Assembly (NCBI GenBank): GCA_030539395.1
Contig: JAUNSC010000013.1
Location: forward strand, 1 to 64,000
DNA length: 64,000 bases
Direction: 5' to 3'
From: Eubacteriales bacterium
GTDB lineage: Bacteria > Bacillota > Clostridia > Lachnospirales > Lachnospiraceae
Position 1 is the first letter of the stretch. Every line of letters begins with the position of its first letter. Shown here one piece after another: positions 53,667 to 63,066 of this stretch. The translations under genes were made by a program, and so were the position numbers. A model generated the notes under the pieces. That model saw only the letters and a program-made list of their open reading frames with translations. It had not been told where the DNA came from and did not search any database.

Positions 53667-53697
53667 TGTCTTCAGCTCCTACTTTCCAGCATTTTTC

Positions 53698-55356
53698 TTA
53701 CAGAAATCTGATTTTTCGCAGCATACGAACCAGCAAATCCCCTTTAGGCAGATCTGCAATCTCACTTTCCCGGATCCCTTTTAAACGGATCAATAAGAAT
53801 GCATAGACAAAAATTGCAGCAAGCACAGCCAGTATTAAAGCAGCTGCATTAGAAAATCTGTCTATAAAAATCGTATTTAAGAGAGCATTAAATATTTTGT
53901 ATATGGCAATATCGACAATCCCCATTATAGTTGCAGAAATAAGCGGTATAAGAAACGTCTTTCTGATTTCCTGAGTATAATGCAGATAACGTTTAATCGC
54001 CATAGAATTCAAAATACATACCACAAGTGCAAAAATCGTATTAGAGTACACAACTCCATAAATATTCAGCTGAAAATTTTTCAAAAATACATACAATACA
54101 ATAATATGTATCACCAGTGCTATAGCTGAATTTTTCACCGGCTCCCCCATCCTGCTCATGCCCTGGAGAACCGCTGTAGATACCGTTGAAACAGCAAAAA
54201 GTATCATCATCAAAGAGCCCGCCTGCATAAGACCTGCCGGAAGCTGTCTCCAATCATTAAATACAAGCGCCATAATCGGGTGTCCGAGTGTTAGAAATCC
54301 AACGGCGCAGGGAATCGTAATGATCATAGTGTAACGCATTACAGAACGGACTTTGATTTTTGCATCCCGGTAATCTCCATGAATCATTGCAGCTGAAAGA
54401 GGTGGAACAACAGAAGGCGCCAGCGATGATGCAAGCACCAGCGGAACATTCATCAGCACATAGAATTTCCCGCTGTATATGCCATAAATCGTATTATACT
54501 GAGATGGTGTATATCCCTGACCTGCAAGAATACTGTTAAAAATCGCCTGATCCAGTGTAGGTGTTATATTATAAATAACGGTGCTCAAAATTACCGGCAG
54601 TATTGTCAAAAAAATTGCAGTGTAAATCGCTCTGTCAGATTCAAGCCTCTTTGTCGGATCTCCGGCCATCTGACGCCGGAATTTCTTATTGAATGTTGCA
54701 AACAAAACTGCCAGGAGAACCAGAGATACCGCTACACTGACAGTTGTTCCAAATGTTGCCCCTGCTGCCCCAAGCGCATAGGCATATGACGGATCTTCAC
54801 CTGCAAGAGACTTCCCGTAATTCACCATGATCATTGCTCCTGCCACAGCAAAAATAACATGTATGATCTGTTCCACAACCTGTGAAACAGCTGTGGGAAC
54901 CATGGTCTCATGCCCCTGGAAAAAGCCGCGGAATACACCCACTATCGCATAAATAAAAATTGCCGGAGCAAGAACACGAAGTGCATAAACAGCATTCTCA
55001 ACTTTCATAATATTACAGATAACGCCCGCAAGAAAAAATGTCAGGAGTGCCACAACACCACCGCTGATAAGCGCAAATCTCATGGAACAGCGGAATACTT
55101 TCTGAGCATTTTTCATCTGTCCCAGATTAATTCTCTCGGACACCAGTTTTGATACTGCAAGCGGAAGACTGAATGTGGAAATCATTAACAAAATCGTATA
55201 TATGGAATTTGCAGTCTGATAATAGGCATTTCCTTCATCCGTAAGAATATTAGCGAGCGGAAAGCGATACAGCATTCCAAGTATTCTCGCCAAAATAGAC
55301 GCCGCTGCAAGAATTGTGCCCTGCACTAAATAATTTGATTTGTTTTTCTCTCCCAC
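53698..55356 (-). CDS. MurJ/SpoVB-type flippase (MOP superfamily)
   Basis: A 552-aa polytopic membrane protein with about 14 hydrophobic helices, of the SpoVB/polysaccharide transporter type. Features: GTILAAASILARILGMLYRFPLA (split) near the N-terminus, FRGFFQGHETMVPTA, and LQGMSRMGEPVKNS. SpoVB and related MurJ move lipid-linked wall precursors across the membrane. GTG 55356 is preferred since GGAGG lies 10 bases upstream; TTG 55365 would leave only 2 bases. Whether it serves vegetative wall or spore cortex cannot be told. Confidence 0.87.
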   Translation of the reverse strand: MGEKNKSNYLVQGTILAAASILARILGMLYRFPLANILTDEGNAYYQTANSIYTILLMISTFSLPLAVSKLVSERINLGQMKNAQKVFRCSMRFALISGGVVALLTFFLAGVICNIMKVENAVYALRVLAPAIFIYAIVGVFRGFFQGHETMVPTAVSQVVEQIIHVIFAVAGAMIMVNYGKSLAGEDPSYAYALGAAGATFGTTVSVAVSLVLLAVLFATFNKKFRRQMAGDPTKRLESDRAIYTAIFLTILPVILSTVIYNITPTLDQAIFNSILAGQGYTPSQYNTIYGIYSGKFYVLMNVPLVLASSLAPSVVPPLSAAMIHGDYRDAKIKVRSVMRYTMIITIPCAVGFLTLGHPIMALVFNDWRQLPAGLMQAGSLMMILFAVSTVSTAVLQGMSRMGEPVKNSAIALVIHIIVLYVFLKNFQLNIYGVVYSNTIFALVVCILNSMAIKRYLHYTQEIRKTFLIPLISATIMGIVDIAIYKIFNALLNTIFIDRFSNAAALILAVLAAIFVYAFLLIRLKGIRESEIADLPKGDLLVRMLRKIRFL

Positions 55357-55383
55357 GTGTTCCAATCCTCCATGAAGTATATT

Positions 55384-56481
55384 TTAGCGAATAGTCGTAT
55401 CTCCCTTTTTTGTATCCTGCACAATACAAATCCATGTTTTGCCCTGATTTATTGCAATTTCATTTCCCTGTGCATCATAATATCTTGCCGGGCCCCAGTC
55501 AGTATCTTTCTCCCACACTGCATTCTGGTAAGTACCTTTTGTGAAAAGTATCGCTTCACCGCCGGAATTTGTGTTTACATTCAAATAACCATTATCATCA
55601 TAAGGCTCTATCTCACAATATTGAATGATAACATTATCATATGCCAGCTGTCGGCCGGTAAGTTCATCTATCTGAGCGTCTCCATACTGAAAACGCTTAT
55701 ACTGTTCTGTCTCTGAATCGTATTCAAAATACGGCTTATTGCTGTACAGGCTTGGTTCAATATATTCTGCCGTTCCATCCGAATACGTTATAACTTCACC
55801 ATCTGCCGCAAACTTGAAGTGTCCTTCATATTCATCATCAAGTTCCGTATTATATTCTTTTTTCTCCAGTGCCTTCTGCAGGCCTTCATAACTTGTATAT
55901 GCATTATGAGGCGCAGGTCTGTCATTTGTGCGATAGAAAATTTCTTCTCCGGCATATCCATTGATTTTTCCTGCTGCCTCCTGATATTCAAGTCCGCTTA
56001 TATTATCTACCATATCAGAATTCAGCAGATCAAAAGCATAGACCGCCTGTCCGTAATGCGTATAAAATGCATCAAATTCCATTGCAAAATCTATGAAATA
56101 GTCACGGCAGCTTCTGACCGGTCCTATTTTTTCAAGTTCATAATCTTCGAAAATGCCCAGAAGTCTTGTAATTGCGCCCTCTACAGGTGCTTCATATATT
56201 ACTTCAGCATTGGCAATTCCTGCCTGGGGCATCGCATTAATGATATTATTGATCATGATACCCATCGGTCTTGTATGCGCTATGCTCTCATCCGTCAATT
56301 TTCCAGTAAGATAGCTGTGAACATTTCCGTTTTCATCAGCCTGCTCACGCTCCAGATTTCCTCTTGTAATATCTGTTTTGGGTTCCTGATGCCACGTATC
56401 ATCTTCCGCAAAAACCGGCACAGAAATCCCTGTGATAACAGCAGCAACAAATAAAAGCTTTGCAATTTTTTTCTTATACAT
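55384..56481 (-). CDS. DUF3048 domain secreted protein (YerB-like)
   Basis: A 365-aa exported protein: signal peptide (about 1-25, ending VFA), then a DUF3048 domain (about 60-355) with RPMGIMINNIINAMPQAGIANAEVIYE (split) and GPVRSCRDYFIDFAMEFDAFY. Bacillus YerB belongs here and is a lipoprotein; this one lacks a lipobox Cys. Function unknown. AGGAGGAGAG precedes ATG 56481. Confidence 0.9.
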   Translation of the reverse strand: MYKKKIAKLLFVAAVITGISVPVFAEDDTWHQEPKTDITRGNLEREQADENGNVHSYLTGKLTDESIAHTRPMGIMINNIINAMPQAGIANAEVIYEAPVEGAITRLLGIFEDYELEKIGPVRSCRDYFIDFAMEFDAFYTHYGQAVYAFDLLNSDMVDNISGLEYQEAAGKINGYAGEEIFYRTNDRPAPHNAYTSYEGLQKALEKKEYNTELDDEYEGHFKFAADGEVITYSDGTAEYIEPSLYSNKPYFEYDSETEQYKRFQYGDAQIDELTGRQLAYDNVIIQYCEIEPYDDNGYLNVNTNSGGEAILFTKGTYQNAVWEKDTDWGPARYYDAQGNEIAINQGKTWICIVQDTKKGDTTIR

Positions 56482-56499
56482 ATACTCTCCTCCTTATTA

Positions 56500-57003
56500 T
56501 TATAAACCATCTCTGGAAATTTTAAGTATCTCCATAACCCCTCTTTGTTTCTCTTCCATAACAGCAGCATCTGCCTGGGTCATATGATCATATCCCAACA
56601 GGTGGAACATGCTGTGAACGATCAGGAACGCATATTCTCTTAAAACAGAATGCCCGTATTCTTTCGCCTGGTTTTCCACATGATCAATTGAAATCACAAT
56701 ATCTCCCAGAAGAAGTTCACCGGTTTCCGGATGAAAGCAGTCTTCCTCCTCTTCCAGAAAATCAAACTTTCCGGGGACAGGATATGCAACCATAGGGAAA
56801 GAAAGCACATCTGTTGCCCGGTCTATTCCGCGCTGCTGCATATTGATAGAATGTATTTCCGCATCATTTGTCAACATAATACATACTTCTGCTTCATAAG
56901 GACATTCTTCATAATCAAGTACTGCTTCCACCACCTGTTCAGCAACTTTGCGGCAGTCAAACGGCGTATCCCATTCTACTTCTCTTTCAAGATAAACCAT
57001 CAT
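56500..57003 (-). CDS. ybeY: Endoribonuclease YbeY, rRNA maturation factor
   Basis: A 167-aa zinc endoribonuclease in 16S rRNA 3' maturation and ribosome quality control. Metal site VHSMFHLLGYDHM (H-x3-H-x5-H, about 135-147) and TDVLSFP near 70. ATG 57003 overlaps the phoH stop and has GGAGG upstream. Follows phoH, as in most bacteria. Confidence 0.97.
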   Translation of the reverse strand: MMVYLEREVEWDTPFDCRKVAEQVVEAVLDYEECPYEAEVCIMLTNDAEIHSINMQQRGIDRATDVLSFPMVAYPVPGKFDFLEEEEDCFHPETGELLLGDIVISIDHVENQAKEYGHSVLREYAFLIVHSMFHLLGYDHMTQADAAVMEEKQRGVMEILKISRDGL

Positions 57004-58016
57004 TTCATACCTCCGCGTACTCTTCCTCCGGAACGTGTTCCTGTTTTTCTTGACGGTGCCTGTTTTTTCTCAAACTCTTCATATGCCTGTACTATTTTCT
57101 GAACCAGCGGATGTCTGACAACATCCTGACTGCTAAGAGTACAAAATCCGATTTCATCTACTTTCTTTAAAACCTTTACCGCAACATCCAGACCCGACTG
57201 GCTTCCCGATGGCAGATCTTTCTGTGTCATATCGCCGGTAATCACAACTTTTGATCCAAATCCGATACGGGTCAGAAACATTTTCATCTGTGCGGGAGTA
57301 GTATTCTGCGCTTCATCAAGGATAATATAAGCATTATCCAATGTACGTCCCCTCATATACGCCAGCGGCGCAACTTCGATCAGCCCTTTTTCCATATTTT
57401 TCTGAAAGCTCTCCGGTCCCATGATCTGATAAAGAGCATCATAAAGGGGACGCAGATACGGATCCACTTTACTCTGCAGATCTCCCGGCAAAAATCCAAG
57501 TTTTTCCCCTGCTTCAATGGCCGGCCTCGTCAGAATGATCCTGCTCACTTCGTCATTTTTAAAGGCCTGAATTGCCATAGCCATAGCCAAATATGTTTTC
57601 CCGGTACCGGCAGGGCCAATACCGAATACGATCATTTTTTTCCGGATCGCATCTACATAATTTTTCTGCCCAAGCGTCTTTGGTTTGATCACCTTCCCGT
57701 TTATGGTATGACAGATAATGTCTTTATCGATCTCCACAATGGCAGATTCTTTATTTTCAAAGGATAACGCGATCGCATAATCTACATTTTGTTCGGTAAT
57801 CTGGTTGCCTGCAGATGCCAGACGTGTCAGTTGTTCAAGAATGTCTGCAGCTTTTTTTGAAGCATGCTCACTCCCAAGTATCTTAACAGTTCCTTCCCTC
57901 GAAATTACTGTCACATTCAGTGTTTTTTCAATCTTTTTTACATGTTGGTCGAACTGCCCGAATACATTACTCTCCAGATTAACCGGAATTGATACAGTTG
58001 ATTCAACAATACTCAT
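57000..58016 (-). CDS. phoH: PhoH-like ATPase
   Basis: A 338-aa PhoH-family ATPase, probably an RNA helicase-like partner of YbeY. Short KH-like N-terminal part (about 20-85), Walker A FGIGPAGTGKTYLAMAMA (about 137) and Walker B YIILDEAQNTTPAQMKMF. The C-terminus is basic and Gly/Arg-rich. ATG 58016 overlaps the yqfD stop as ATGA. Confidence 0.95.
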   Translation of the reverse strand: MSIVESTVSIPVNLESNVFGQFDQHVKKIEKTLNVTVISREGTVKILGSEHASKKAADILEQLTRLASAGNQITEQNVDYAIALSFENKESAIVEIDKDIICHTINGKVIKPKTLGQKNYVDAIRKKMIVFGIGPAGTGKTYLAMAMAIQAFKNDEVSRIILTRPAIEAGEKLGFLPGDLQSKVDPYLRPLYDALYQIMGPESFQKNMEKGLIEVAPLAYMRGRTLDNAYIILDEAQNTTPAQMKMFLTRIGFGSKVVITGDMTQKDLPSGSQSGLDVAVKVLKKVDEIGFCTLSSQDVVRHPLVQKIVQAYEEFEKKQAPSRKTGTRSGGRVRGGMK

Positions 58017-59227
58017 TCATCTATTCCTTCCTGCATGGACTCTGTCATCTCAGTGTCGCATCTTGTACCGGCTTTCTTCATCACAGTTAAGGTTCCGCTT
58101 GCACGGCACAAAGTCGCACTTATATTTATTTTAACATTATTTTCAAATATTTGAACCCCCTTTTGTGTATTTTCTAATAGAAATTTCTGTAATTGCTTTT
58201 CTGCAATTTCTTCAGCTTCCTTCGGGGCGTATGTTTTTGTCACATACCGGTATTCTTTCGCACTTATGTAACCGACAGACAGCGGTATATAAAAGTCTTT
58301 CATAATATGCAGCTGATGTTCCGAACTGATGATATCTGCTGTTTCAAAATGATCCAGGCCGCTGTCAATACCAAAATATTTACTGCCGATCCTGGCATAT
58401 ACACCGAACCTTTTCTTTCCTGTATATTCCTGTGCCTGGTAGTTCATTTTAAAACAATTATTATAATTTATTTTTGTGCGTATATAAATATCCGCATCAG
58501 CGGCCGTATAAATACGTGAGGCAACCTCCCCTGCATCATCTGTGATCTCCATCGCCCCGGATACAAGAATATCCCCCTTTTTGACAGTATCTCCCTGAGA
58601 TACCATCGGTTTCCCCTCTCTGGTAATCATTTTTTCGATAATGCCATCCACATCAGCCACAAGATCACTTGCCCCGTATTCTCTGTTCTCATATAAATTG
58701 AGATCCGTATTTTCCTGTACATTCACAAACAGCCCGGTGCCTTCCATCTTTACGGATACCCATATGATATCAGGAAAATGATTTCGTATATCTGCCGCAA
58801 GCTGCTTACAGTCCACATTTTTCTTTCTTGTTCCATATGATATTTTGTCTTCAGAAAGATATTCCATAATAGTCTGGCGGCTGATAGACATGTTTCCTTC
58901 AATTGATATGCCCCATATATACTGTGACAACAGATAAATGAAAAAACCACAGAAAACGATTCCCAGCACAAAAGCTTTTCGTTTCCTATGGCGATTTATA
59001 AAAAAGGGCAGTCCATATTTTCTTTTTATTCTGATTCGTGTCCGGCATTTTTTTGAAAATGGTCTGAGTCTGTGGAAGTCTCTTGCAAACATATTGGTCT
59101 CATATCCCTTTTCTACCGGACGCAGCTCCCAAAGAAAGATGCCATTATTACAGCACAGATTTAAAAACCGCTCATAGGCGCCGCCGCAAATATGAATTCG
59201 AACATATCCTCTACACAGACGAAGCAA
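58013..59227 (-). CDS. yqfD: Sporulation protein YqfD
   Basis: A 404-aa protein with N-terminal cytoplasmic part, one membrane helix (about 86-105; FVLGIVFCGFFIYLLSQYIW) and a large outside domain (about 108-390) with GNMSISRQTIMEYL and GRKRFGVYARIG-like segments. YqfD is part of the mother-cell programme in Bacillus and conserved in spore formers. The start is unclear: TTG 59227 lies far from AGGGGGA, and a CTG four codons upstream would be better spaced. Confidence 0.85.
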   Translation of the reverse strand: MLRLCRGYVRIHICGGAYERFLNLCCNNGIFLWELRPVEKGYETNMFARDFHRLRPFSKKCRTRIRIKRKYGLPFFINRHRKRKAFVLGIVFCGFFIYLLSQYIWGISIEGNMSISRQTIMEYLSEDKISYGTRKKNVDCKQLAADIRNHFPDIIWVSVKMEGTGLFVNVQENTDLNLYENREYGASDLVADVDGIIEKMITREGKPMVSQGDTVKKGDILVSGAMEITDDAGEVASRIYTAADADIYIRTKINYNNCFKMNYQAQEYTGKKRFGVYARIGSKYFGIDSGLDHFETADIISSEHQLHIMKDFYIPLSVGYISAKEYRYVTKTYAPKEAEEIAEKQLQKFLLENTQKGVQIFENNVKINISATLCRASGTLTVMKKAGTRCDTEMTESMQEGIDE

Positions 59228-59253
59228 ATGTCTTACCAGACAAATTCCCCCTC

Positions 59254-59520
59254 TTAATAATAGTGTATATATTCAATCCTTCCACTTAAAACCAGTTCTT
59301 CTCTGGAATAGGAATCAATGAACAAGCCTTTTCCGCATACTTCAATCCGGCAGTTTTTGCACTGAATAAGCAATCTGTCTTCAGAGTATTCAATAATCCC
59401 AAGATAATTTTGCAGCTTGAGGCCAAATTGTCCAGTGATTTCTACCAAAGCAGCTTTTTCGGACAAATCTGCCGGAATCTCCATGGCTGAAGCAATTGTT
59501 TGATAGAAAGGTTTTTTCAT
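59254..59520 (-). CDS. yqfC: Sporulation protein YqfC
   Basis: An 88-aa YqfC/YabP-type beta-rich protein: LVEITGQFGLKLQNYLGIIEYSEDRL (split) and GKGLFIDSYSREELVLSGRI are family-like. Paired with yqfD, as in all spore formers that carry them, and in Bacillus under the mother-cell sigma factor. ATG 59520 is the probable start; GTG 59532 is possible. No good ribosome site. Confidence 0.82.
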   Translation of the reverse strand: MKKPFYQTIASAMEIPADLSEKAALVEITGQFGLKLQNYLGIIEYSEDRLLIQCKNCRIEVCGKGLFIDSYSREELVLSGRIEYIHYY

Positions 59521-59575
59521 CGAACATATCACTATCTTTGCATTTTATTATTTAATATATGTTCCTGCAGGCCTT

Positions 59576-60100
59576 TTATGCAAAAAATATTAACCCGAAC
59601 CACGTTACGGTATGATTGTCACAATAAAAATCTATCTTGCATTTCTCAGCAATTTCTGTGACTAATATACCGAAACTTTCTACGCACGGTATCATCTCTT
59701 CAGGATGCCTGCATGCATTCGGATATGCACATACTTCACACTTCTGACAGGATTCACTGGAAAGAGGCATACACTCCATATCATGCTTTTTAAATTCTGT
59801 ACACAACGCACGGGTTATTTCTTCATGTTCCTGCCTTGTCTTTAATGTTTCCTCCATAATAGAAGCATCACTGACTTCAGCCATTGTCGTGAATACCAGA
59901 ACCTTTTGAAATTCCAAACATCTCCGCCGGCATTCATCCACATCCCCCACCGCAGGGGGACAGGACCATGATTTTCCATAACGTTCACATTCTGTCCGGC
60001 ATATATACCTTACTTTTTCCGAAAACGGGATATCAGATACATCTAATATCTCATACTGACATACCGGATAACCGGAAATCATTTCATCAAGATCAAACAT
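59576..60100 (-). CDS. DUF2284 cysteine-rich metal-binding protein
   Basis: A 174-aa protein of the DUF2284 family. Cysteine motifs: CRTECERYGKSWSCPPAVG in the N-terminal half and CQKCEVCAYPNACRHPEEM near 117-135, likely ligands of an Fe-S cluster or other metal. No known reaction; family members sit near corrinoid or methyl-transfer genes in some anaerobes, which are not seen here. GGAGGAG lies before ATG 60100. Confidence 0.87.
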   Translation of the reverse strand: MFDLDEMISGYPVCQYEILDVSDIPFSEKVRYICRTECERYGKSWSCPPAVGDVDECRRRCLEFQKVLVFTTMAEVSDASIMEETLKTRQEHEEITRALCTEFKKHDMECMPLSSESCQKCEVCAYPNACRHPEEMIPCVESFGILVTEIAEKCKIDFYCDNHTVTWFGLIFFA

Positions 60101-60144
60101 TTTACTCCTCCGGAATTAATTACTGCATCCTGACGGAGATTAAG

Positions 60145-60801
60145 TCACCTTAAAAGCAATTCCGAAATTTCTGCAGCTGTCTCTACAATGTAATCTGCTC
60201 CGGCGCCCGCCAGCTCAGAACGGTTTCCGTAACCGTACAATACTCCCATGCTGTCCAGTCCGTTTCTCCTGGCGCCCAGAATGTCATGTTCACGATCCCC
60301 CACCATAAGGACCTTCTTTTTCTCCTCAGGCCGAATTTTTAATGATTCCAACGTATATTGAATTACTTCTTCTTTTTTCACACGCTTTTCATCCAAAGTT
60401 GCACCACAGATAAGCTCAAAATAGTCTGCCATGTGAAAATATTTCAGGATCTGAACAGAAAACACCTCCGGTTTGGAAGTAGCGACAGCAAGTTTTTTTC
60501 CGTTTTTCTTCAAAATACCAAGCATTTCTTCCACACCCGGATAAATTTTGTTTTCAAACATTCCCTGTCTTTTGTAATACTCTCTGTACAGAGAAATTGC
60601 ATAATCTGTCTCCTCTTTCGGAATGCCGCAAAAGTTCATAAAAGACTGCGCAAGAGGCGGTCCCACAAATTTTCGCAAAACACTTTCCGGCTGCTCCTTT
60701 GCTCCCAATTTTTTTAACGCATATGCCACAGAATTCATGATGCCCGGGCCTGATTCTGTAATCGTGCCATCTAAATCAAATAAAATATACTGATAATTCA
60801 T
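60145..60801 (-). CDS. HAD-family phosphatase (phosphoglycolate phosphatase-like)
   Basis: A 218-aa HAD hydrolase, subfamily IA. Motif I ILFDLDGTITES (nucleophile Asp near residue 8), motif II VATSKPE, motif III Lys in KKEEV, motif IV MVGDREHDILGA. The cap domain is the small helical type. Substrate not determined; pyrophosphatase (PpaX) and phosphoglycolate phosphatase are both possible. ATG 60801 is chosen, 9 bases after AAGGA; ATG 60807 is too close. Confidence 0.9.
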   Translation of the reverse strand: MNYQYILFDLDGTITESGPGIMNSVAYALKKLGAKEQPESVLRKFVGPPLAQSFMNFCGIPKEETDYAISLYREYYKRQGMFENKIYPGVEEMLGILKKNGKKLAVATSKPEVFSVQILKYFHMADYFELICGATLDEKRVKKEEVIQYTLESLKIRPEEKKKVLMVGDREHDILGARRNGLDSMGVLYGYGNRSELAGAGADYIVETAAEISELLLR

Positions 60802-60815
60802 ATACATATTTCCTT

Positions 60816-61295
60816 TTATTTGTGATAAGGCTCGTGGTTAATAATCCGAAAGCCTCTGTAAATCTGCTCCAGTAAAATTACGCGCATTAATTGATGGGGA
60901 AATGTCATATCAGAGAAACTGAGCAGATAATCCGCACGTTTTAACACACGTTCATCAAGTCCCAGCGAACCGCCGATAATGAAAGTCAGATGACTGTCAC
61001 CGTATGCCGCGCGCTTTTCTACAAAATCCGCAAACCCTTCTGAAGAAACCTTCTTCCCCTGAATAGCCAATGCGATCACGTAAGAGCCTTCTTTCACGGA
61101 CTTTAAAATCCGCTCCCCCTCTTTTTCCTTAATTTTCTTTTCCTCACCGTCACTTGCCCCATCCGGTGTTTTTTCATCTGTAACTTCCACAATTTCAAGT
61201 CTGGCATAACGGGAAAGGCGTTTAGCATATTCCTTTATAGCGTCTGCAAAATATTTTTCTTTTATTTTTCCGACACAGACAACTGTAATTCTCAT
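60816..61295 (-). CDS. rlmH: 23S rRNA pseudouridine1915 N3-methyltransferase RlmH
   Basis: Methylates pseudouridine 1915 in helix 69 of 23S rRNA; 159 aa, SPOUT fold. Family features: VGKIKEKYF at the start, FIIGGSLGLDERVLKRAD (knot, SAM site) and LLEQIYRGFRIINHEPYHK at the end. ATG 61295 overlaps the Dabb stop as ATGA. Confidence 0.98.
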   Translation of the reverse strand: MRITVVCVGKIKEKYFADAIKEYAKRLSRYARLEIVEVTDEKTPDGASDGEEKKIKEKEGERILKSVKEGSYVIALAIQGKKVSSEGFADFVEKRAAYGDSHLTFIIGGSLGLDERVLKRADYLLSFSDMTFPHQLMRVILLEQIYRGFRIINHEPYHK

Positions 61296-61591
61296 AATTC
61301 AAAATCCAGGCAGGAACGGTTGCAGGTGACGCTCCGGACGTATTTTCCGGCTTCCACATGGGCAGGATGTACCGTATATCCATTCAGCGCCTCAACTGAC
61401 TCATAATCTCCGATCAGTGCCACATCACGGTTGCTGGAAGGCAGTTCATTTACAACTACCTGAAGAGAAACAACCCCCGGAACAATATCTCTTAAAGGCT
61501 CCAGAATCTCTTTCATTTTCTGTCCCGCTGCTTTTTTCTCTTCCTCATTTAATGTTTCTGCAAAATTCCACATTACAATATGTCTAACCAT
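61292..61591 (-). CDS. Dabb (stress responsive A/B barrel) domain protein
   Basis: A 99-aa small alpha-beta barrel protein: MVRHIVMWNFAETLNEEEK start, QVVVNELPSSNRDVALIGDYE middle and YTVHPAHVEAGKYVR end match the Dabb family, which includes plant stress and polyketide cyclase proteins. Role in bacteria is unknown. AGGAGA precedes ATG 61591. Coupled to rlmH. Confidence 0.9.
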   Translation of the reverse strand: MVRHIVMWNFAETLNEEEKKAAGQKMKEILEPLRDIVPGVVSLQVVVNELPSSNRDVALIGDYESVEALNGYTVHPAHVEAGKYVRSVTCNRSCLDFEL

Positions 61592-61632
61592 TCTCTTTCT
61601 CCTCGTATTATAAATCTGTATCTGATATACAA

Positions 61633-61666
61633 ATCCGCCACGCTCAAAATGCCGAGTGTGGCGGAT
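61633..61666 (-). terminator. Probable terminator after the nfn genes
   Basis: ATCCGCCACGCTC (61633-61645) pairs with GAGTGTGGCGGAT (61654-61666, one G-U pair) over an 8-base loop: a strong 13-bp stem 11 bases beyond the nfnB stop. The T-run on the minus strand is short (TTTG), so termination may be partial. Confidence 0.75.
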
Positions 61667-61677
61667 ATTTGCAAAAA

Positions 61678-63066
61678 TTATTTATTACTTAAAAACTCGT
61701 GAATTCCCTTTGCAGCTGTTTTTCCTGCGCCCATTGCCAGGATAACTGTAGCTGCACCTGTAACAGCATCACCGCCGGCATAAACACCTTCTTTTGATGT
61801 CTTTCCTGTCTCTTCTTCTGCAATGATACATTTACGTTTATTTGTATCGAGACCGATTGTTGTGGAAGAAATCAGCGGATTCGGTGATGTACCAAGAGAC
61901 ATGATTACTGTATCCACATCCAGAGTAAACTCAGAACCCGGAACTTCAACAGGACGTCTTCTTCCGGAAGCATCCGGCTCGCCAAGTTCCATTCTTATAC
62001 ATGTCATACCCTTCACTGCATCATTTTCGTCTACAAGAATTTCCTTCGGATTTGTCAGGAGATCAAAAATGATGCCTTCTTCTTTTGCGTGATGAACTTC
62101 TTCAACACGTGCCGGAAGTTCTGCTTCGCTGCGACGGTAAACAATATGTACTTCCGCACCAAGACGAAGAGCTGTTCTTGCAGCATCCATCGCAACGTTA
62201 CCGCCGCCTACAACAGCAACTTTCTTTCCTCTTACGATCGGTGTATCGTAATCCTCACGGAACGCCTTCATCAGATTGTTTCTTGTCAGATATTCATTTG
62301 CGGAGAATACACCTTTTGCAGTTTCTCCCGGAATGCCCATGAACATCGGAAGACCTGCACCAGAGCCGATAAATACAGCTTCGAATCCTTCTTCATCCAT
62401 AAGTTCATCGATCGTAATAGAACGTCCTATAATTACATTTGTCTCAATCTTGACTCCAAGAGCTTTTACATTTTCAACTTCCTTTGCAACTACGTCAAGT
62501 TTCGGAAGACGGAATTCAGGGATACCATAGACAAGAACTCCACCCGGCTCATGCAATGCCTCAAAAATTGTTACATCATAACCAAGTTTTGCAAGATCGC
62601 CTGCACAGGTAAGTCCGGAAGGACCTGAACCTATAACTGCAACTTTCCTGCCATTCTTAGCTTCAGGAGCTGTCGGTTTAATACCATTCTCTCTTGCCCA
62701 GTCAGCTACGAAACGTTCCAGCTTACCGATGGAAACCGCCTCGCCTTTGATACCACGGATACATTTTCCTTCACACTGGCTTTCCTGAGGACAAACACGT
62801 CCGCAGATTGCCGGAAGGGCACTTGACTCAGAGATTACTTTATAAGCTTCCTCAAAATTGCCTTCCTTTACCTGCGCAATGAATCCCGGAATATTAATAT
62901 TAACAGGACATCCTGTAATACATTTTGCATTCTTACAATTGATGCAGCGTGATGCTTCTTCCATCGCTTCTTCTTTATTATATCCAAGACAAACCTCATC
63001 AAAGTTTGTTGCTCTTACCTTTGGTGCCTGTTCTCTGACAGGAACTTTCTTTAATACGTCTCCCAT
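61678..63066 (-). CDS. nfnB: NfnB / glutamate synthase small-subunit-type flavoprotein
   Basis: A 462-aa protein with an N-terminal region carrying two 4Fe-4S cysteine sets (CINCKNAKCITGCP; CGRVCPQESQCEGKC) and a double Rossmann domain: FAD motif VIGSGPSGLTCAGDLAKLGY (about 140) and NADPH motif VVGGGNVAMDAARTAL (about 281). Often labelled GltA or GltD; no large glutamate synthase subunit is here, while an FNR-like partner lies directly upstream with a 1-base overlap (TAATG). This pairing is the NfnAB arrangement: NADH, 2 NADPH and ferredoxin exchange by electron bifurcation. Confidence 0.88.
   Translation of the reverse strand: MGDVLKKVPVREQAPKVRATNFDEVCLGYNKEEAMEEASRCINCKNAKCITGCPVNINIPGFIAQVKEGNFEEAYKVISESSALPAICGRVCPQESQCEGKCIRGIKGEAVSIGKLERFVADWARENGIKPTAPEAKNGRKVAVIGSGPSGLTCAGDLAKLGYDVTIFEALHEPGGVLVYGIPEFRLPKLDVVAKEVENVKALGVKIETNVIIGRSITIDELMDEEGFEAVFIGSGAGLPMFMGIPGETAKGVFSANEYLTRNNLMKAFREDYDTPIVRGKKVAVVGGGNVAMDAARTALRLGAEVHIVYRRSEAELPARVEEVHHAKEEGIIFDLLTNPKEILVDENDAVKGMTCIRMELGEPDASGRRRPVEVPGSEFTLDVDTVIMSLGTSPNPLISSTTIGLDTNKRKCIIAEEETGKTSKEGVYAGGDAVTGAATVILAMGAGKTAAKGIHEFLSNK

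Noticed and set aside
61678-63066. Glutamate synthase complex
   Set aside because: No large subunit is seen and the neighbour is an FNR-like NfnA-type protein.
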